NCBI RefSeq assembly: GCF_009730915.1
Contig: NC_052476.1
Location: forward strand, 21,123,257-21,187,256
Direction: 5' to 3'
Source: Dioscorea cayenensis subsp. rotundata
Lineage: Eukaryota > Streptophyta > Magnoliopsida > Dioscoreales > Dioscoreaceae
DNA: 64,000 bases
Part shown: positions 8,814 to 21,049 of the stretch, in pieces
How positions within the stretch are numbered: position 1 is the first letter of the stretch
Layout: the number at the start of each line of letters is the position of its first letter
Translations under genes and position numbers: made by a program
Notes under the pieces: generated by a model
Database searches by the model: none
What the model was told of the DNA's origin: nothing
What the model saw: only the letters and a program-made list of their open reading frames with translations

Positions 8814-11414
8814 ATGGAGCTTCTCCGCGACCTATGGCCAAGCTCCGACGGGGCTTTTGGAGATGACGGTGCCAATGGAATTGGCGGTCACAAAAGAAAA
8901 AACGGCAACCCGGGTGGAGTAGGCGCACTTGAAGGTGGGGAGATAGGTAAGGATAGTAAGCGATCCTACGCCCAGGCGGCCAGTTCCTCCTCATCTGGAG
9001 GAATCCTTAGGTCTCAGGGCAAGCGCATACAGGATTCGATGCAGGTGAAGATAGGTAAGCTGCAGAGTGGGGCGCGCATATCTGGTGCTAAACGTCCCCA
9101 TTCCCCGGTGGACGCCACGTGTGGGAGATGCTTCCGGTCGACACACAAAACTTCTGAATGCCGCCATCAGATGGTTTGCTTGAGGTGTGCCTGCGTGGGT
9201 CACATGGCGGCCGATGTCCGGTCGTCCGCAGCCCACGGAGGAAACGGCTGCATGTGAGGACAAAGAAGGATGGTCCTCTCGCGGTTCAGGAGGATGCTCG
9301 TGAGGAGCCAATTCACGAGACCGTGGCGCCATCAAACCTTCTACTCACATGCGCTTCCCTGTCCCTTTCTCTAACCCCGGAGACTGAGAAGATTAGAGAT
9401 GAGTTAACGAAGGCCGTCGTTCTTTCGATCATTGATGGGTTTGTTAATGTAGGTAGTGTGCTTGAGGTGGCACCGACGATCATTAACCGGCCACTGGCGG
9501 GACCAATCACTCCTCTCAGCGAGTGCACATTCCTCATTCCTTTGGCAAGTAGGGAGGAAGCCAAGGAGGTGTGTAAACTGGGCAGTTTCAAAGTTGCCAC
9601 CAAGGACGGACCCTGCACCTTAAAGCTGGCTCCTTGGACAGCGGAGTTAGGTGCTGAGGGTCGGGCATCGGGGAAGGGACAGTGGGTCTCCATATGGAAT
9701 TTGCCGCTTCACGGCTGGTGCTGGAATATTATCGCGGATGTGGTGCGGCGGTGGGAGGCTGAGTCGCGCTTTCAGTAGAGCAACCACGCGCATGGCAGTT
9801 CCTGTCGGTTCTTATTCGTCGTCGCACCAGAGTCGCACTGCTGTTTGAGCTTGAACTCAGCTTAGGCATGAGGAAATACATGGTTTTTATTATTGGAGAC
9901 AGGGGGGTTCTGCCGTCGTTCCGACGGGACATTGGCCATTATGTGATCCCTAAGACTAATTCCGAGGACGTCGGGCAACCACCTGAACGTAGGAGCATAC
10001 ACGAGATCCCTAGGAAGGAGAAGGGGAAGCAGTTGCTTTTTCAGGATTCGTCGAGGGATAAAGGGCAGGTTGAGCTTGGCTCCCGCCCTGTCGAGCAGGG
10101 GACGAAGCCTGCACCGGGGGACCTCCATTGCGCCATCTCTGCGAGACCTGTCGTGGTTGAGCCCAGCTCCCATAGTGATGGTGATGGACCCATGTCGTAT
10201 GAGCCGTCTGGCGGTGATATTACTGGTGGTGCTATGGTGGAGCGATGCTCCCACAGGGATCGGGCGGGGCAAGACCATCGGAGGCCGCCGGGAAAACGGA
10301 CCGATGGTCACTGTAATGCTAGTGGGGATTCCGGTGGCCGCTCACGGGCTCGGACACCCGAGAGCCCGAAGTGTCGAGCATTGGGTGGTTTGTCCCACGA
10401 AGGAGACAGGTGGCATCCATACAACATCCGAGGTTTTTCCTACTTTAGTGGACAAACGGCGGGAGTTAATTTCTCACAAGAATTTCAAGTTGGCTAAGAG
10501 GGGGGATGCAGGTTTTGAAAGGAATTCTGGGCCCCGTGAATCGATGGATCCAATTATCAGCTCTAACGCTGATTGGAACTTGGGCCAAGTTACCTCGGCC
10601 CAAAATAATTTCGAAGCTGGCGATCCTCTACTTCTCTGTGATGTGGGCCGCTGTTTGGGCCAAGTGCCTGGGCTCAAATCTGCTGATGGGAACATTGGAT
10701 CTCGGGAGTCTGGGCTGGATCATGGGCCTGATAAAAGGCCAAATGCTGATTCTAAGGGGTTGGGCTTGGGGGAATGCAAGAGTTTGGACTCTTTGGCCAA
10801 TCTAGATGTTGAGAACTTGAACTTCAACAATGCAGACTTGATGCCGGCTATGCCCCCCTGTGGAGTTTAAGTGGAAATTCTTAGCTGGGTGGTGGGTGAT
10901 GTCACCTGACATTGTTCGAACCACTACCGCATGTGACATCCCGTCTAAGGAACATACTGTGTTGCACTCACCTCTTTCAACAAATGACTCACCGGATAGC
11001 TTTTCCGAGTCTGATGATCCAATCTCTGAGTTTGAGATGAATCTTCGGAAGCTGATGCTGGGTTTACTTGGGGATCCAGAGGCAAGGACCATCTCGCAAC
11101 AGAAGGGGACCCGTAGGAGCGAACGCATAAAGAAGCCATCCTCACGCTTCAATGAGGAAGCGGGTTACATTGCTGAACCTCCGAAATCGGCTAAGAAGCG
11201 GGCCCCGCGTGATGCCGCTGGGGAAGGTACTGCCTCAAAACCGCTACTCATTTCTGATTGGTCAAATGCGCAACTTGCTTGTTATTGTGATGTATGTGGT
11301 ATTTCTTTTACTGAATCTGTGTCTGAATGCTTGCAACATATTCGTTCTTTAGAGCAATCACTTTCTGTTACCGTGAGTGAGTTGGTGTCCTCTCTGGAGG
11401 ACCGCGTTGCTTAG
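8814..11414 (+). pseudogene. LINE ORF1 remnant with CCHC zinc knuckles
   Basis: The coding signal moves between frames (8814-9257, about 9240-9778, 9868-10497, 10070-10870, 10860-11414), so several indels have accumulated. Near 9118 a CX2CX4HX4C knuckle (CGRCFRSTHKTSEC) is followed by a second (CLRCACVGHMAADV) whose last Cys is Val. The segment ending GKGQWVSIWNLPLHGW is like the DUF4283 region common in plant LINE ORF1 proteins. The product would bind LINE RNA. It ends 9 bp before the endonuclease start. Confidence 0.75.
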
Positions 11415-11423
11415 AGTGTCTTT

Positions 11424-12784
11424 ATGAATATCATATCTTGGAATGTTAGGGGTCTAGGGAGGCCGGCAAACCGGTTCCTGGTTAAGGATTTTTTAAATTT
11501 GCATTTTGTTGACGTGTGTTGTCTTCAAGAATCTAAGCTAGAAGAGGTTCCTCCTTCTGTGTGGAGAGAGATTGGAGGAAGTCGTTTGGACCAATTTTTC
11601 TTTGTGCCAGCTCTGGGAACTGCGGGTGGTATCATCTTGGGCTGGAATAGTGTGCTCATGTCTGGCAATCTTCTCAGGATGGGCACTTTTAACATCACGG
11701 TCGAGTTTTGTTCCAAACGCGAGAATTTGACTTGGCGGTGTACTTCGGTATACGGACCAAATGCTAGATTGCTGAAATGTGCCTTCTGGGAGGAATTACG
11801 CGAGAATGTGGGTGCACCGGGTGTCCTCTTGATCATCTGTGGTGACTTTAATGCAATTTTTGACGTGGGGAACAAAAATTGGGGACTGCCTAATTTGGAG
11901 GACATTAGAATGGCTAATGCCTTTTTGCATGAGTTAAAGCTTCTGGAGCCCTCCTCGATGGGCAGACGATTCACATGGACTAACGGCCAAGCCGAACCAA
12001 CCTGGGTGAAACTGGACCGTTTTATTGTTAGTGAGGATTGTATGAGTCGGTTTCCCAAGATGGTTCAAAATTGTCTTCCCTGATTGGGTTCGGATTATGT
12101 GCCCATCAGGCTCGAACTGGGTAATCATTGCTCAGCTCCTCGACTTTTCAGGTTTGAACTGGTGTGGTTCACTGCGGATGGTTTTCTGGAGCTCATCAAA
12201 CAATGGTGGTCTGAGCTACAGCCGCATGGATGTGGGGCACTTGTTATGGCAAAGAAAGTTGCCGAGATCAGGGATCGAATAAGACATTGGGCGAAATACT
12301 CCTTTGGCTCTATCAAGCTTAAGAAATTGGATCTCTTGCACGAGCTTAAAAACTAGGATTTGGTCAAGGAACAACGATGTTTGACTGTTCTGGAGCTTAA
12401 ACAGGAAGATAAGCTTCTCTTAAAATTATACGATATTAAGTAACGGGAGGAGATTTCTTTGGAAGCGGTGATGCAGGCTTCTTTGGTTAAAGGAAGGAGA
12501 TGAGAACACGAGCTTCTTTCACACTGTGGCTAATGGACGCAAGAACAGGAACTTCATCCCCAGTATTAGCCTCAATGAAGCTACCTTCACCAATTCTAAG
12601 GAAATTGGGAAGATTTTCTCTAGTAGGTTTCAACAACAGTTCGAGTGTAAGCGTAATCTCCGTTTCCGGATTGATTTTTGTAAGCTCATGGCTAACATAA
12701 TCGAGGTTGATTTGTCTCAGCTGGAAAGGCCTTTTTCGTTGGAAGAGCTCAAAGCAGCGGTCTTTGACCTTGGGAAGGATAAGG
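11424..12784 (+). pseudogene. LINE ORF2, apurinic-type endonuclease and start of the RT region
   Basis: It starts MNIISWNVRGLGRPANR, with QESKLEE, SVYGPN, GDFNAIFD and RRFTWTNGQ...KLDRFIVS motifs of the endonuclease/exonuclease/phosphatase fold that nicks target DNA. An in-frame TGA follows QNCLP (12081-12083) just before the expected SDxxPI segment. Further frameshifts occur before FDLGKDKAP at 12784, where the solo LTR interrupts the conserved KAPGPDG motif. Confidence 0.85.
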
Positions 12785-12789
12785 CTCCG

Positions 12790-15621
12790 TGTAATACCCT
12801 GAACCTTTACATATCTGTTGGAAAATATATTCAGGGTATTACTACGATTCGCGATAAAATTTTTCTACTGAGTAATCTTGTTGAGAAACCCCAGTGGACG
12901 AGACGAGGACTTAAGTGTAAAAGTTTTTTAAAAGATTTTGGGTTAAAGGTAATAGAAGAAGGATTGATATAAAATATTTACGAAACCAAGGACTGAAAGG
13001 TAAGGCAGTAGGGACCTTTTTTTGAAATATTGTGTTATACTTCAGAGGACCATTTGATAGTTTCAAGGACCTTTTTGAGAATACTATTTCATAATTCAGG
13101 GACCATTTGTGAGGTTTTGCAGGGACTGACTTGTAAGAGTTAAGTTTTGAGGGACTAAATGTAAATTTTGGCTGAAAACTTCGTTGGGAGAAAAAAATCT
13201 GAGACTTCTTGAGTGTTAAATGCTTACTTCATCTCCTTACTCATTCTTTCCCTTTCCTGATGGCAAAACGTGAGTTAAAAACAAAGAAAGATGGGAGTGA
13301 TGGAGACTTTGTGTCGATGGAGGAGAATAGGATGAAGTATTGTTTGGTAAGTATTGTGATGAATTATTTATTGGTATACTTGAATGTATGTGTGTGTGTA
13401 TTTGGTGGATTTGATGAAGAAAAAAATGATTTATTTGGGTTGAAAAAGCATGTTTAATTATTATAGATGATGAGTGTATGAAATTGTTTTTGAAAAGCGT
13501 ATTCGAGTTGAAAAATCGCTTGAAATGGAGATGAGGTTACTGGGAATTCTTGTAGCAATTCTTGTAGCACGAGAGATTAGGGTTTGGTTTGATTAATTAA
13601 GTTGATGATGATGATGATTAAGGTGTTAATGAAGATGGTTGAATTGATTTGTTGGGTTTAACCAAATTGATTTGGTTGGATCAAACCAAGTTAAGAATTG
13701 ATTTGGTTGAGTTGAATTGATTTGGTTAAGTTGGGCTTGATCAAATCAAGTTGAGATGGTTTGGGTTTGGGTTCAGTTGATTTGGGCTAAGGGTTTTGGG
13801 CTGAACCAAGTTGGTTCAATGGATTTTTGAATAAGAATTGAGTTGGTTCAAGCTGGTTCGGGTTTGATTGAGTTTGGTTCAGTCTGCAATTAAGCTTGGT
13901 TCAGTGCAATTGAGCTTGGTTCAATGGAATTGAGATTGGTTCAGATTGGTTTAAGCGTGTTTTGAGTCTAAATTGAGTTGGTTTAAGTGCGATTGAAAGC
14001 CAGTTGGATAATGCTAGGTCGGGTTTTAACCGATTGGAGTAGAGTGGGCCCAATAGAGTCTATTGTTGTTTATTGTATTTTATTTTTGGGTTTAAATGTG
14101 ATATTTATTTTTATTATATTATTAACATTGAGGTGTTATTCGGTCTTGGGAGGGAGTTTCGTCTAGGAAGGAGCCCAAGGACACCGGGAGTGAGTTGGTA
14201 GTGGCTATTATTTTTAAATAATTGATTAATTATTATTATTTTGAAAATAATTATTTAATGGCTAGTATTTTTGAAAATAATTGTTTAAGTATTTCTTTTT
14301 ATCATGTTTAATTGGCGTATAATGTTGAGGTATCACGTATATTTACTTCTTTGATTGATGTTCACGACAATCGTATTGATACATCAGTTTTCGTATAATT
14401 ATACGTATTTATGAATAGTGAAAATACATGTATATGTGATTTAATTATTCACTTCATGTATTTATTTCTATGGTTATATATGCTTTGATTTGGAATGATT
14501 TGTGAAATCATGTGAGCATTTTTAAAATGTTTTTACCAACAATATTTGTGGAATTGGTTTTCATTCCCGGAATAGGAGCAGTATCGTGAATCTGGATTTT
14601 ACTTGGTTTTATGCGTTGTTATACTTTTGACATTGGCTTTGTGGAAATGATGTTTATTTTCGTGATGTGAATGCTTGTCTCGGATAAGGACCAGTGTGAT
14701 GTGATTTATCTGATTGTATTATTGCTACATTTACATGTTGGTTTGGATGGTGGCGGGCCAAGGCCCGACTCTTCGATAGTGGGTCCCCACGGGCGAGCCT
14801 TTAGAGGTGGCGTGGTGGACCGAGTGTTGATTTGTCCGGATCGGTGGGAGCGTAGAGCCCACGATTGGATGATACATCGGGATCCCGGAGTCACCACACG
14901 GGACCCGGTGGGCCAACGTCGAGGTTATGAAGACCTTGGCGGCTCCCAACCCTAGTCGCGACGCGGCTAAGTGGGGAGAGTTTTCCAGTCGTGGAATTGA
15001 GAATGGATTTTTATATTACTTGTTATTTTTGGGTTGTGATGAGGCGAAGCCCATTGTAGCCGCTCTTAGGGAGGCTGATCTCACGACAATTTGGATTTTC
15101 TTAGAAAATTGATTTGATATTGATTTGTGATGAATTTATGTTTCAAAAGTTCTTTAAAAAAATGTATTTTGCTAAAATTACGGTATTTTTGGAAAAGTTG
15201 GAAAAATTATTTGAGAAGTTGGTATTTATATATTTTATATATCATTTGTATTTGAGTATTTGAAATTATTAAGCCACTACTGAGCCAATCTGAATGTCTT
15301 CTAGCTATCGCGGGGAGCAAGACCCTAGATTGCATGTTCAAGTTTAGAGCTAGTCGGGGGTTAAGTCCAAGGCTGCGAGTGGGTCCCATACTTTTTCTTT
15401 ATATTTGTTGGTATCGTGATCTTGTAGCGGTTGTACTCACAAATTTGAGTTATTATATTTGTTGTATTTATGTATTTGAATCCCTGCGAGTTGGTGTAAA
15501 GTTATAAATTGTAATTTGTAAGTCCGATTTGGTTTTACGAGAGGTGTCAGGTTTCCAGTTAAAAAGGAATTTTTAACTGATGGGTGCCACATTTACCTCG
15601 GTAGGAGGGGTGGGTGTGACA
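12790..15621 (+). mobile_element. Probable solo LTR (2.83 kb) nested in LINE ORF2
   Basis: It begins TGTAATACCCTGAACC and ends GGGGTGGGTGTGACA. It is flanked by the perfect 5-bp duplication CTCCG (12785-12789 and 15622-15626), splitting the codons for KAP and GPDG. Typical TG...CA ends, the length, the absence of gag-pol coding sequence and the terminal TGTNAYRCCC/GGGTGTGACA style fit a solo LTR of a long-LTR gypsy family (Del/Tekay-like, by inference). Inside are TTGGTT-rich degenerate repeats (13640-14010) and a GC-rich segment near 14750-14990. Open frames there are not credible genes. Confidence 0.82.
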
Positions 15622-15626
15622 CTCCG

Positions 15627-17969
15627 GGCCCTGATGGCTTCCCTTTGCAATTCTTCAGAAAATTCTGGGATACTATTAAGATTGATCTCTTTAAGCTTTG
15701 TGAGGACTTCTTCATGGGGAATGTGAATTTGGAAAGAATCAATTAGGCTAGTATTGCTTTAATCCCTAAGGTTGAGGCACCAGAGAACCCAGGCGACTAC
15801 CGTCCCATTAGTCTTATCAATTCCTCCCTAAAAATTCTCTCAAAAATCCTTGCAACTCGGTTGAGTAGGGTCATTAACTCCCTTGTGGGTATGGACCAAT
15901 CGGCTTTCCTAAAAGGTAGATGTATCTTGGATAACATCGCTACTGCGAAGGAAATTATCTTCAGCCTCCACAAACACAGAATTCCGAGGTTCATCCTCAA
16001 AGTGAATTTCGCTAAGGCCTTCGATACGATGGATTGGGTTTCCTTCTCGATCTCCTATCTGCTAGGGGCGTTGGAGATAGATGGGTCGGGTGGATTAGCA
16101 GCATACTTCACTCCTCTAAGGCTTCCATTCTTGTTAATGGATCACCGAATGGATACATCCGTTATCAACGTGGATTGAGGCAAGGTGATCCGTTGTCCCC
16201 TTTGTTGTTTGTTCTGGTTATGGATGCCTTAAGTGCGATGTTCTCTCATGCCCTGGATTCCAAAATACTGGTTGGGGTTCCGCTGGGGGAGTTCGGTAGA
16301 TGTTGCAATCTCCACTACGCGGATGACTTTTTAATTTTCACCTCAGGGGGGCTCGAGGACCTCAGGATTATCAAACTTATTTTATTCTTATTTGAAGGAA
16401 TGTCGGGGTTAGCTACAAATTTCTCTAAAACTTGTCTTTACTCTAGTTACTGGGGTGAGTTTCCGGACTCTGTTGCGGCAGATACGTTGCATTGCGAGGT
16501 GGGTATGTTGCCGGTCACTTATCTGGGTATGCCAATCTCGGGTAGGCGACCGCGTATACAAGATTGGGAGGGCCTTGTCCTCAAGGTCCGCAGAAGACTT
16601 GCCTCATGGAAAGTGAAACATCTTTCTCTGGGAGGTCGATTGACGCTGGTGAATTCGGTCCTTACTGCGATCACAACTTATTGGATGTCCATTTTTAGGG
16701 TTGCCTTCTTTGGGTCATCAAAAAAAGATTGATAGTCTCGGAAGAGATTTCCTCCAGTGCGGACCCGGATATGGACCGACTCTGGCCCCGATCGGGTTAG
16801 ATGGAAAAAAATCTTTGTCGGCGAGGGACCCGAGGGGTGAATGGGGCATTTTGGACCTCCCGACGATTCAATCGGGCTCTTTTGGGTAAATGGTGGTGGA
16901 AGTACACTCATCGATCTCTCTTGGAGTGGAGCGAAAGTGCTTCACTTCAACTCACGGGCAGCGGGGTTGTGTTGGCCATAACACGACTGGGAGAATTTCC
17001 TACTTTTGGAAAGGGGTCTTAAGTTGCCTACCGGCGTTGGAAGGTTGCATCTGGATGGATGTCAAGGATGGTTAGGATACCCGGTTTTGGAAAGATCATT
17101 GGCTTGATGGGAGATCCCCCATGTACCTGTGGCCTGAGATGTTCAGTGCTTGTCATCAACCTAATGGGACTATTAGGGATCTCCTTCACTTGTTAGATGC
17201 TCCGCCCCTCTCAGGGATGTGTGAGGTCTTTCCGATCCTTGACCGCTTGCTTGTCTCCGCCGGAACGACTAAGGATATCAAGAAGTGGAGTCTTACAGGC
17301 AGTGGGATGTTCTCGGTCAAGTCCTTCTACAATTTCCTCATCGATGGAGGGTTAAGATGCCAAGTGGCTAAGTTTTTTTGGCGTAGCTGGTGTCCAAAGA
17401 AAATTACTCTTTTCAACTGGCTTGCTTAGCAAAACAGAATTCTCACATTGGAAACCCTTGCGCGCAGGAGGTGCAACAGGATGCCGACGGATACCTGTGT
17501 GCTTTGTCATGCGGGTTCGGAGTCTGTTAATCATCTTTTCCTCCAATGCCCTTTCGCTGTCCAGGTGTGGGATTACTTTGGTAGGTTGCTGCAGTTCCCG
17601 CAGCCCCCCGCCTCCTTGAGAGACTTATGGGGGCCTTGGCGTCTAAGTTTGCTCCCCGCCCGGAGGGCTTTTGGAGATCTTGTTTATAAAGCAATTGTTT
17701 GGAATATTTGGCTGGCTAGGAATGATTGTATCTTTAATGCCAATTCTGTTCATGTGCAATGTATTTTATTCAAAATTGATCGGATGATTTTATTCAAAAT
17801 TGATCGGATGATTTTATCTTGGTTATCTTCAGTCGAGGACAGAGTCCGTGAGAAGTTTGATGATGACATCACTTCTGTTCGGAGGAGCTTGGAGTTCTTG
17901 GGTCCCAGCGACGAGGTTTGGGGTGCGACCCAGCCTACTGAGGAGGTTCACGACGGGGTCGTAGGATAG
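15627..17969 (+). pseudogene. LINE ORF2, reverse transcriptase and zf-RVT domain
   Basis: The frame resumes GPDGFPLQFFRKFW and continues with DYRPISL, QSAFLKGR, LRQGDPLSPLLFVLVMDALS and the catalytic LHYADDFLIF (about 16310-16340). It then has YLGMPISGRRP and, after frameshifts, the C-terminal zf-RVT Cys/His region (CVLCHAGSESVNHLFLQCPF, about 17490-17560). A stop after NLERIN (15745) and shifts near 16030, 16720 and 17425 inactivate it. A short duplicated 30-bp segment (TTTTATTCAAAATTGATCGG) lies at 17763-17815. Confidence 0.87.
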
Positions 17970-18141
17970 GTGTTTAGTTGCTGATGGCCTTAAGGAGGGT
18001 CGTTGTTCCTCTCTCTTTTTTATTTTGATTGTTGATCTCTTGTTGTTTCTTTTGGTCTGGTATCTTGTATCCTTACCATATTTAGTGGTTGGTTATTTTC
18101 TTTTTTTAATATAGTGGTTTATCCACCTTTTTAAAAAAAAA

Positions 18142-19150
18142 TGCCTTATTTATCATTTATATTATTTAGTAAAAAATTAATATCAACAAACAAGTTATGC
18201 TTAGGTTGGTTAAGTTAGTGATGTCAAATTCGAATCTTGTCTGTTACCTTTGTTGATTTTTTCCAAAAAAAAATCAAATATAATTTTTTAAAATAAAAAA
18301 TATTCAACATAAAAACTTTTATAGTCATAATATTTTTTTTCTTAAATATTCATTATTTAATTTTTTAACAATGTTTTCAAAACCATATTTTTGTTGATAT
18401 AGGATTAAATTAAAATTTCTTTGAAAATTATTGATTTGATTAAAATGAATCACTCACCAAATTGAAGAAATCTTACTAAATAATTATTTATTCTTCCATA
18501 AAAAAAGTTAAATATGGAAATGATATATATAGTAAACTTTTAAAAAATTAATGGTTTTTTTTATAATGAAACAATTGTTATAATTATCTCATAATGAATA
18601 TTTTTTTTCCTAATTTATATTTCTTTTGTTAAAATAAATTGTTAAATGAAGATAAATAAAATATTATAACTATTTTTTTAAATTACGTTGGAGTAAAAAC
18701 TTTCTTCGATTTAATAAAAATGCAAGTTAATTATTTATGAATAAATATTTCAAAAAATATTATAATTTTACGTTTTAAAAATAGACAAGATTTTAGAAAT
18801 TTCACCTTAAAAAATACAAAAAAAAAAAAATATTATAGAAAGAATTATGATTTTAAATTAACATGCTTATATCATTTCTCACCATTGAAATTATGGTGTT
18901 TTTTATAATAATATTTTTTATAAATAATTTGGTTTAAGTTTTATTCATTCCAAATAATATCAAGTTGAATGATAAATATAAAATAAGACAAGCTTGTTTT
19001 TTTTTTAATAATATTTGGTAGCAATAAATAACAATCATGTACTTGTAGGTGGGTTGATTTAATGTTTGGTATTTTCAACAAGAAATCGGGCTCAATACAG
19101 TACAATCCAGTTATTGGTTGGCAACCCAGCCCGCCAAATCACTTGATCTA
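18142..19150. other. AT-rich intergenic stretch; no gene seen
   Basis: The region is very AT-rich with homopolymer runs and no sustained ORF. One short tract near 18195-18260 (TTAGGTTGGTTAAGTTAGTG then AAATTCGAATCTTG) resembles the A and B boxes of a tRNA-derived SINE, but no ends or duplication were found. Confidence 0.6.
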
Positions 19151-19301
19151 AAGTTTTGGCCTTGTTGCTATTCCACTGCTTGTGGTTTGTTGTAGCGCCT
19201 CTCTTCTATTTTTTGAGATAGGGGCTTGGTTACACTTTTGTTTTTTCCTTAATTTTAATTGAAGTGCTTTATCCATCTTTTCAAAATAAAAAATAAAAAA
19301 T
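19151..19301 (+). mobile_element. LINE 3' tail (5'-truncated)
   Basis: TTGTTGTAGCGCCTCTCTTC...GTGCTTTATCCATCTTTTC followed by A-rich sequence closely resembles the 3' end of the big LINE (18050-18141: TGGTTTATCCACCTTTTTAAAA). It directly abuts the duplicated GRP2 module. Confidence 0.6.
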
Positions 19302-19505
19302 TGTAGTATATATATATATATATAGTTCTTTAGAGTCCAACCAAGTAAAATAAGACAATAGATTTATTTCATTAAGGTAAATATCAGCAGTACATCATGC
19401 ATCAGTACAAATTATTATATATAAAACATATATAAATATAAATGCCATGCATGCAAGCAGACTTATTACTTATTAGAGTCTTTTAGTAGTAATCCAAATT
19501 GTTCT

Positions 19506-19847
19506 CTAAAATCCACCGCCAATTCTAAACCCAAGTCCAGCACCACCTACTCCGGCATCAAATCCAAGTCCAGCACCACCAACTCCGGCACCAAATCCAG
19601 GTCCAGGTGCAGCAACACCTACTCTGGCACCAACCCCAAATCCTCCACCACCACCACCTTCTTTGCCACCTATCCCAAAGTTCAATCCCATTCCAGCACC
19701 AGCTTGTCCACCGAGACCTGCTCCACCACCAAGATCAACCTGAAATGCCTTCTTCTCAAGCATTCTAGCCTCCACAATCCCAACAATCATGAGCACTGCC
19801 ATTGCCATGAATCCCAGCACTCCCAAACACTTAACAAACCTCCCCAT
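19506..19847 (-). CDS. Secreted glycine-rich protein GRP2 (113 aa)
   Basis: A single frame on the minus strand. The signal peptide (residues 1-27, MGRFVKCLGVLGFMAMAVLM...) differs from that of GRP1 at one residue (R3 for K3). The mature part starts RMLEKKAFQVDLGGGAG and is Gly-rich, with a repeated block GVGGAGLGF(D/R) near the C-terminus that suggests an internal tandem duplication of about 12 codons. Neighbours mirror GRP1: a TATAAAAAG box upstream (19948-19956) and then the inverted kinase tail. The signal and 5' flank are better conserved than the Gly-rich region, consistent with repeat-driven length change. No defect is visible. Confidence 0.85.
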   Translation of the reverse strand: MGRFVKCLGVLGFMAMAVLMIVGIVEARMLEKKAFQVDLGGGAGLGGQAGAGMGLNFGIGGKEGGGGGGFGVGARVGVAAPGPGFGAGVGGAGLGFDAGVGGAGLGFRIGGGF

Positions 19848-19947
19848 TGTATTATATTATATGATCTCTAACTAGCTTCCACAATCACACTCTTTCTTAA
19901 TTAAGCTCTCAACTTAATTCATGCATAATATTTCAATGCCTCTTGCT

Positions 19948-19956
19948 CTTTTTATA
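19948..19956 (-). promoter_or_regulatory. TATA box of GRP2
   Basis: TATAAAAAG on the minus strand, about 100 bp before the GRP2 ATG. The same sequence and spacing occur before GRP3. Confidence 0.6.
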
Positions 19957-20229
19957 GACCTTGAATTTAATGCTAGTAGTTAGAAACATCTTTCTCTTTA
20001 ATTTCTCCAACAATACCATGTGGAAAAACAAGGCCAGAAATTTTTGAACTTTTTATACAAATCAAGCACAATTACACATCATGTTTAATGCCTTCTCTCA
20101 AGTACTCTCTACTAACACAGGTTGTTTCTGTTTCAGCTTTTTCATGATATGCGTTCTATTTTTTTTAATAAAAATAGATAAACTACTAATTTATTAAATA
20201 AAAATGAATTAAACAATATATATATACTA

Positions 20230-21000
20230 TTAATTCCTCTTTTTTTAACCATTAATTTACTCTCTCTTCTCTTTTCAATTTTATTGCATGCATGCTTCTT
20301 AAGAAAATAGCCAAGTGGATATGAATTGGAAAAGGCAATATTTATATGGCAATTAAAAGGTTAAAATGTTTTCAATACATTCCTTACTTTCCAACCATAT
20401 CTATCCATACATTCCAGCCTTTCCAACCATACCTATGACCTATCCATACATTCCATACTTGCCAACCATAATCTCTAGCTCATGTCATTGTCCTTAATTT
20501 TTTTTTATAATAAATATAGGTAAATCACAGCTTTATTGTCCTTAATTTTGTTTGAATTATTTCCTTGGTATCACTTTTCACGCTTTCATATAAATTGGTC
20601 AAATTTACCTTTTTTTTTTTTCACCATTAATTTACTCTTTTCTCTTTTGCTTTCTCTTTGTCTTTTTATTTTTTATTTTATCGCATGCATGAAATAGATA
20701 ACTATTAGTTATAAATTGGATAAAAAGCAACATTTATATGGCAATTAAAAATTCCTTCTACGCAGAGTTTTTATTGTATTTTTATGGCAACAAATTTTTA
20801 GTGAGTTAATTAATAATAATATTTACTGTGTTTCATATTTTCCAACCATAACTTCACTTCCTGTTCCTGAACTTTTCAACTATACTTTCCAACCATACTT
20901 AACCATACTTTCCATGCTTTCCAACCATAATTTCTAATCCGTTGTTGTCCTTAATTTTACTTGAATTATTCCTTTGTATCACTTAGTTTTCACGCTTTTT
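20230..21000. repeat. Direct tandem duplication of about 380 bp upstream of GRP2
   Basis: Blocks 20235-20600 and 20618-21000 share the same order of words: ACCATTAATTTACTC, TTTTAT(T)GCATGCATG, GGCAATTAAAA, CTTTCCAACCATA repeats, GTCCTTAATTTT and TTTCACGCTTT. GRP3 has this spacer once (about 32920-33490), so the duplication is private to the GRP2 copy. Confidence 0.7.
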
Positions 21001-21049
21001 CTTTGTCATGTATGTATTATATATAAATATAATATCTATATATATATTG

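Larger units (their letters stand above)
8770..18141 (+). mobile_element. Full-length but inactive L1-type LINE, split by a nested solo LTR
   Basis: An ORF1-like region with zinc knuckles, an endonuclease, a reverse transcriptase with YADD and a C-terminal zf-RVT domain follow in the order expected for plant L1 LINEs. The element ends in an A-rich tail at about 18133-18141. The exact 5' end is uncertain (about 8765-8800) and I see no convincing target duplication. Removing the nested LTR (12790-15621 plus one target copy) leaves about 6.5 kb, a normal length. In-frame stops and frameshifts show that it is dead. Confidence 0.85.

Noticed and set aside
13209..15389. Several 60-95 codon ORFs inside 12790-15621
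   Set aside because: They fall in a probable solo LTR, lack motifs and are not in phase with splice sites.
18195..18260. tRNA-like A and B box words
   Set aside because: No cloverleaf, no element ends and no duplication; could be chance in AT-rich DNA.
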